A stretch of DNA of 64,000 bases from Halorientalis persicus. Lineage in GTDB: Archaea > Halobacteriota > Halobacteria > Halobacteriales > Haloarculaceae. Location of the stretch: positions 186,001 through 250,000 of the forward strand of contig NZ_FOCX01000004.1 of NCBI RefSeq assembly GCF_900110215.1. Reading direction: 5' to 3'. The translations under genes and the position numbers were made by a program. Position 1 is the first letter of the stretch, and each line of letters begins with the position of its first letter. Under the pieces are notes generated by a model, which worked only from the letters and a program-made list of their open reading frames with translations, was not told where the DNA came from and ran no database searches. Positions 60,781 to 64,000 of this stretch are shown here, one piece after another.

Positions 60781-61275
60781 TCACTCCTCGTCGTCGTCTT
60801 CCAGTGATACGTCCCCGATGGCCTCGGCGATGTCGTCGTCGGCCGCGGCCTCCTCCTCGCTCTCCTCGTCCTCGTCGAGGTCCATCGCCTCTTGCTCGGG
60901 CTCGATGTCCTCGTCCAGGCTCGCGGGCTCGCCGCCGGCGGTGTCGTCCGGCTCGCTCGTGGTACTCGGCTCCAGTTCCGCGCCGCCGGTATCGGCACCC
61001 GTCGACGCCGTCCCCGTGCCGCCGGATTGCCCGAGGTCGGTGTCGGGGTTCGTCGGTTCGTCCAGGTCGAGCTGTCGTTCGAGCAGTTTCACGCGCTCTT
61101 CCAGTTCCGAGACGCGGCTCGCGACCGCCGGGGCCTGTGTCGTCGCCAGATCCGACATCGGGCGGTTGGCGACGATCCATCGGAGGTACGCACCCCGGTC
61201 GTCGAACCCCTGGAGCTGTGCCTCCTCGTCCAACTCGGCGACCAGATCGTCGTCCAGACGTAGGCGAATCTCCAT
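60781..61275 (-). CDS. RHH-like protein with acidic tail
   Basis: A 164-residue protein. MEIRLRLDDDLVAELDEEAQLQGFDDRGAYLRWIVANRP (in parts, residues 1-39) has the shape of a ribbon-helix-helix DNA-binding domain. A coiled-coil region (50-75, SRVSELEERVKLLERQL) could dimerise it, followed by a long acidic low-complexity tail (80-164). It lies 52 bases upstream of the NCS2 permease gene in the same direction and may regulate it. Confidence 0.7.
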   Translation of the reverse strand: MEIRLRLDDDLVAELDEEAQLQGFDDRGAYLRWIVANRPMSDLATTQAPAVASRVSELEERVKLLERQLDLDEPTNPDTDLGQSGGTGTASTGADTGGAELEPSTTSEPDDTAGGEPASLDEDIEPEQEAMDLDEDEESEEEAAADDDIAEAIGDVSLEDDDEE

Positions 61276-61438
61276 CGGTCGAACGTATGTCAACGGGTCA
61301 CGTAAATCCCGGTGCCTGCCGACCCCTGGGGACTGGAACGGTCGCCTTCGGGCTGTTTAAACCCTGTCGTGGTATCCGGTGACACGCCAGACGGACGGGC
61401 CGCCCGTTGGCGGTTTCGACTGTGGGGTACCACAACAG

Positions 61439-61446
61439 TTATATAG
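61439..61446 (+). promoter_or_regulatory. TATA box of the thermosome gene
   Basis: TTATATAG, centred about 32 bases upstream of the ATG at 61474. Upstream of it is CGACTGTGGGGTACCACAACAG, which carries the inverted repeat TGTGG...CCACA (about 61421-61434) around GGTACC, a possible regulator site just upstream of the BRE. This could relate to heat-shock control, but that is inference. Confidence 0.6.
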
Positions 61447-61473
61447 AATGGCAATACAATCTTTTGCTTGACT

Positions 61474-63168
61474 ATGGCTCAGCAGATGGGTAACCAGCCC
61501 CTCATCGTACTCTCCGAGGAGAGTCAGCGGACATCCGGGAAGGACGCACAGTCGATGAACATCACGGCCGGGAAGGCCGTCGCCGAGTCCGTTCGGACCA
61601 CCCTCGGTCCGAAGGGGATGGACAAGATGCTCGTGGGCGACACGGGTAGTGTCGTCGTCACGAACGACGGTGTCACCATCCTTGACGAGATGGACATCGA
61701 GCACCCCGCGGCCAACATGATCGTCGAGGTCGCCCAGACCCAGGAGGACGAGGTGGGCGACGGCACGACGACTGCGGTCGTCATCTCCGGTGAACTCCTC
61801 GCGAAGGCAGAAGACCTGCTGGACCAGGACATCCACGCCACCATCCTGGCTCAGGGGTACCGCCAGGCCGCCGAGAAGGCAAAGGAGATCCTCGAGGACA
61901 TGGCCATCGAGGTCGACGAGGACGACACCGACATCCTCGAGCAGATCGCCGCCACCGCCATGACCGGCAAGGGCGCGGAGAACGCCAAGGACACGCTGGC
62001 CTCGCTCGTCGTCGATTCGGTTCGCGCCGTCGCCGACGACGAGGGCATCGACACGGACAACATCAAAGTCGAAAAGGTCGTCGGCGGCTCCATCGACGAG
62101 TCCGAACTCGTCGAGGGCGTCATCGTCGACAAGGAACGCGTCCACGACAATATGCCCTACGCCGTCGAGGACGCCAACGTGGCCCTGCTCGACACGGCCA
62201 TCGAGGTCCCCGAGACCGAACTCGACACCGAGGTCAACGTCACCGACCCCGACCAGCTCCAGCAGTTCCTCGACCAGGAGGAGAAACAGCTCAAGGAGAT
62301 GGTCGACAACCTGAAGGAAGCCGGTGCTGACGTCGTCTTCTGCCAGAAAGGCATCGACGACATGGCCCAGCACTACCTCGCTCAGGAGGGTATTCTCGCA
62401 GTCCGTCGGGCCAAGAAGTCCGACATCAAGGCCCTCTCGCGCTCGACCGGCGCTCGCGTCGTCTCCAACATCGACGACGTCACCGAGGACGACCTCGGCT
62501 TCGCCGGCTCCGTCGCCGAGAAAGACATCGGCGGCGACCAGCGCATCTTCGTCGAGGACGTCGAGGACGCCAAGGCCGTCACGATGATCCTGCGCGGCGG
62601 TACCGACCACGTCGTCGACGAGGTCGAACGCGCAATCGAGGACTCGCTGGGCGTCGTGTCCGTCACCCTCGAAGACGGGCAGGTCCTGCCCGGCGGCGGT
62701 GCCCCCGAGACCCAGCTCGCCCTCGGTCTGCGTGACTACGCCGACTCCGTGGGTGGCCGCGAACAGCTCGCCGTCGAGGCCTTCGCGGACGCCATCGACG
62801 TCGTCCCGCGCACGCTCGCAGAGAACGCCGGGCTCGACCCCATCGACTCGCTGGTCGAGCTCCGCAGTCAGCACGACGGCGGCTCCACCACGTCCGGGCT
62901 GGACGCCTACACCGGTGAGGTCGTCGACATGGAGGAAGACGGTGTCGTCGAACCCCTCCGCGTCAAGACCCAGGCCGTCGAGAGCGCGACCGAAGCCGCA
63001 GTCATGATCCTGCGCATCGACGACGTCATCGCGGCCGGCGACCTCAAGGGTGGCCAGAGCGACGACGACGGTGACGAAGGACCACCTGCCGGCGGACCCG
63101 GCGGCGCGCCCGGCGGTATGGGCGGCGGCATGGGCGGCATGGGCGGCGGCATGGGCGGCATGATGTAA
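61474..63168 (+). CDS. ths: Thermosome (group II chaperonin) subunit
   Basis: A 564-residue CCT/thermosome subunit. The ATP-binding GPKGMDKM (about 46-53) and DGTTT (about 98-102), the LPGGGAPE (about 409-416) and the C-terminal Gly-Gly-Met repeats of this family are present. It forms the two-ring chaperonin that folds cytosolic proteins. Haloarchaea have up to three paralogous subunits; which one this is cannot be told. The ATG at 61474 is used, with a TTG six bases before it as a weak alternative. There is a TATA box upstream. Confidence 0.95.
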   Translation: MAQQMGNQPLIVLSEESQRTSGKDAQSMNITAGKAVAESVRTTLGPKGMDKMLVGDTGSVVVTNDGVTILDEMDIEHPAANMIVEVAQTQEDEVGDGTTTAVVISGELLAKAEDLLDQDIHATILAQGYRQAAEKAKEILEDMAIEVDEDDTDILEQIAATAMTGKGAENAKDTLASLVVDSVRAVADDEGIDTDNIKVEKVVGGSIDESELVEGVIVDKERVHDNMPYAVEDANVALLDTAIEVPETELDTEVNVTDPDQLQQFLDQEEKQLKEMVDNLKEAGADVVFCQKGIDDMAQHYLAQEGILAVRRAKKSDIKALSRSTGARVVSNIDDVTEDDLGFAGSVAEKDIGGDQRIFVEDVEDAKAVTMILRGGTDHVVDEVERAIEDSLGVVSVTLEDGQVLPGGGAPETQLALGLRDYADSVGGREQLAVEAFADAIDVVPRTLAENAGLDPIDSLVELRSQHDGGSTTSGLDAYTGEVVDMEEDGVVEPLRVKTQAVESATEAAVMILRIDDVIAAGDLKGGQSDDDGDEGPPAGGPGGAPGGMGGGMGGMGGGMGGMM

Positions 63169-63389
63169 GCCCACTTTTTGCACGCTCGTCGCGCCAGAGG
63201 CGCGACTCGCGGCAAAAACTTGGGGAAAATCTCGGCGTCCTCCCGTTCGTCGGACGCCGAGGTTCCGCGCGCTCGGGCCTGACGGCCCTCGCGTGCGGTA
63301 CGATACCCAAGTGTCCGCCGCACCGCACCCGCATCGCTCCGTCGAACGCAACGTACGCTTTCTTTCGGTACCGCTCGACCAGCGACGGC
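63169..63389. repeat. Hairpin cluster after the thermosome gene
   Basis: After the stop codon there is a short T run (63175-63179), then two perfect stems: GTCGCGCC-aga-GGCGCGAC (63188-63206) and CTCGGCGTCC/GGACGCCGAG (63231-63240 and 63252-63261, 11-base loop). A third, imperfect stem lies around 63265-63300 (CGCTCGGGCC/GGCCCTCGCG). The T run could terminate transcription. No protein-coding frame fits here. Confidence 0.5.
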
Positions 63390-64000
63390 TCAGTCGTTCC
63401 CGAACCAGACCGCCCCGTAGTTCAGGCGCTCGACCACTCGTTCGCCGGTCCCGACCCGCTCGTAGCGCAGTCGGTAGGACATCACGACGCCGCTGGGCTC
63501 GACTTCCAGCAGGACCGAGACGTTCCGCGCTCGCTCCCCGAACACCGTTGCCGTCGTCGCGTTGGCCCGGTAGTAGTACGTCGTCGTCCGCAGTGGGACC
63601 CCGCTGGGATTGTCGGCCCGAACCAGTTCGACCGCCGAGAGAACCGGCCCCAGTCGATCCCGGAACGACGGTGAGAACGACCGGTTGTCCCCCGACCGTG
63701 CTTCGGTTCTGGTGCCGTCGTCGCTCGCCGTCGTCACGGTCCAGGTCGTCGTGGTGTTCGCGCCGCGGTCGACACGACCGTCGATCACCCGGCGCCGGAC
63801 CGTCCCGTTCGCGGCGGTGACCGTCCGCTCGTAGGTGAACAGGGCCGAGGCGTTCCGGAGTCGCTCGACGTGCCCGGTCACGAGTGCGTCGGGGTCGACG
63901 ACCCCAGCACGAGTCGCGCCCGGAGCGATCCGCGAGCGTGCGGTCGCGGTCGGCGTCGCCTCGGGCGTCGGGACCGTGACCTCTGGCACGGAGACGGGCC
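63390..64000 (-). CDS. Exported protein, C-terminal part (DUF7537-like)
   Basis: The N-terminus lies beyond the window edge; at least the last 200 residues are here. Residues PTPEATPTATARSRIAPG look like the Thr/Pro-rich linker after a lipoprotein signal. The rest is strand-rich: HVERLRNASALFTYERTV, NTTTTWTVTTA, LRTTTYYYRAN, YRLRYERVGTGERVVERL. The pattern is that of a haloarchaeal lipoprotein family, recalled as DUF7537, of unknown role. The frame stays open to base 64000 on this strand; the lipobox is outside. Confidence 0.6.
   Translation of the reverse strand, partial: PVSVPEVTVPTPEATPTATARSRIAPGATRAGVVDPDALVTGHVERLRNASALFTYERTVTAANGTVRRRVIDGRVDRGANTTTTWTVTTASDDGTRTEARSGDNRSFSPSFRDRLGPVLSAVELVRADNPSGVPLRTTTYYYRANATTATVFGERARNVSVLLEVEPSGVVMSYRLRYERVGTGERVVERLNYGAVWFGND

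Noticed and set aside
61357-63351. A 664-codon frame antisense to the thermosome
   Set aside because: The thermosome frame has the full family sequence. The antisense translation is a mirror of codon bias.
1-64000. Insertion sequences, integrases, rRNA or tRNA genes
   Set aside because: I saw no transposase or integrase motifs, no inverted terminal repeats with target duplications and no tRNA or rRNA signature in either strand. A computed scan would be needed to be certain.

Overview
This is a GC-rich chromosomal window from a halophilic archaeon (class Halobacteria; a Haloarcula/Halomicrobium-like relative is my guess, not proven). It is archaeal because it carries PCNA, the large primase subunit, Orc1/Cdc6, an RFC-like clamp-loader subunit, Hjc resolvase, TBP, aIF1A, Rio1 with a Dim2-type KH protein, thermosome, archaeal SAMP and an archaeal Trm-G10. 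It is haloarchaeal because the proteins are strongly acidic and many small families are known only from that group (HalOD1, DUF7344, DUF7563, DUF7282, DUF5658), and because there is a pair of TatC genes, one a fused double TatC.

Layout. 1-9.7 kb: the end of a SAMP2-like modifier, a GNAT enzyme, a GAF/winged-helix regulator, two phosphohexomutases, GIY-YIG protein, LarB, a DUF1931 histone-fold protein, RpiA, an SDR and an HMG-CoA reductase homologue with an extra N-terminal domain. 9.9-18.9 kb: Orc1/Cdc6, a PAS histidine kinase, a MutS5-like ATPase, a MinD with a long acidic tail, LarE and a histidine phosphatase. 19-25 kb: divergent tatC genes, a HalOD1 protein, an RHH/VUT transporter pair, RlmE and a relic of an SLC13 transporter. 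25.3-34.6 kb: PCNA, an FNT-USP fusion, PriL, a SWIM protein, Hjc, a DMT transporter and a methyltransferase. 34.6-45.6 kb: AhcY, a pilin with an appended beta-sandwich domain, a secreted low-complexity protein, SAH/MTA deaminase, a chemotaxis transducer, HisG, two winged-helix regulators, TBP and Trm-G10. 45.6-56 kb: RFC-like subunit, two DUF7282 surface proteins, RNase Z, HIT protein, DUF460 and a large surface protein. 56-64 kb: zinc alcohol dehydrogenase, aIF1A-Rio1-KH operon, an NCS2 permease, an RHH protein, thermosome and the fragment of a further exported protein.

How it fits together. Most of the window is housekeeping: replication and repair genes are spread through it, the translation/ribosome-assembly trio forms a tight operon, and AhcY and the SAH/MTA deaminase are two routes for removing methylation by-products. 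LarB and LarE, 13 kb apart, are both needed for the nickel-pincer cofactor, although LarC and LarA are not here. The accessory layer is cell-surface: a pilin, four to five exported or anchored acidic proteins and the Tat translocases. I see no rRNA, tRNA, CRISPR array, insertion sequence or intact prophage. Three intergenic gaps carry clusters of perfect hairpins, one of which folds as a cloverleaf, and these are the most unusual non-coding structures here.
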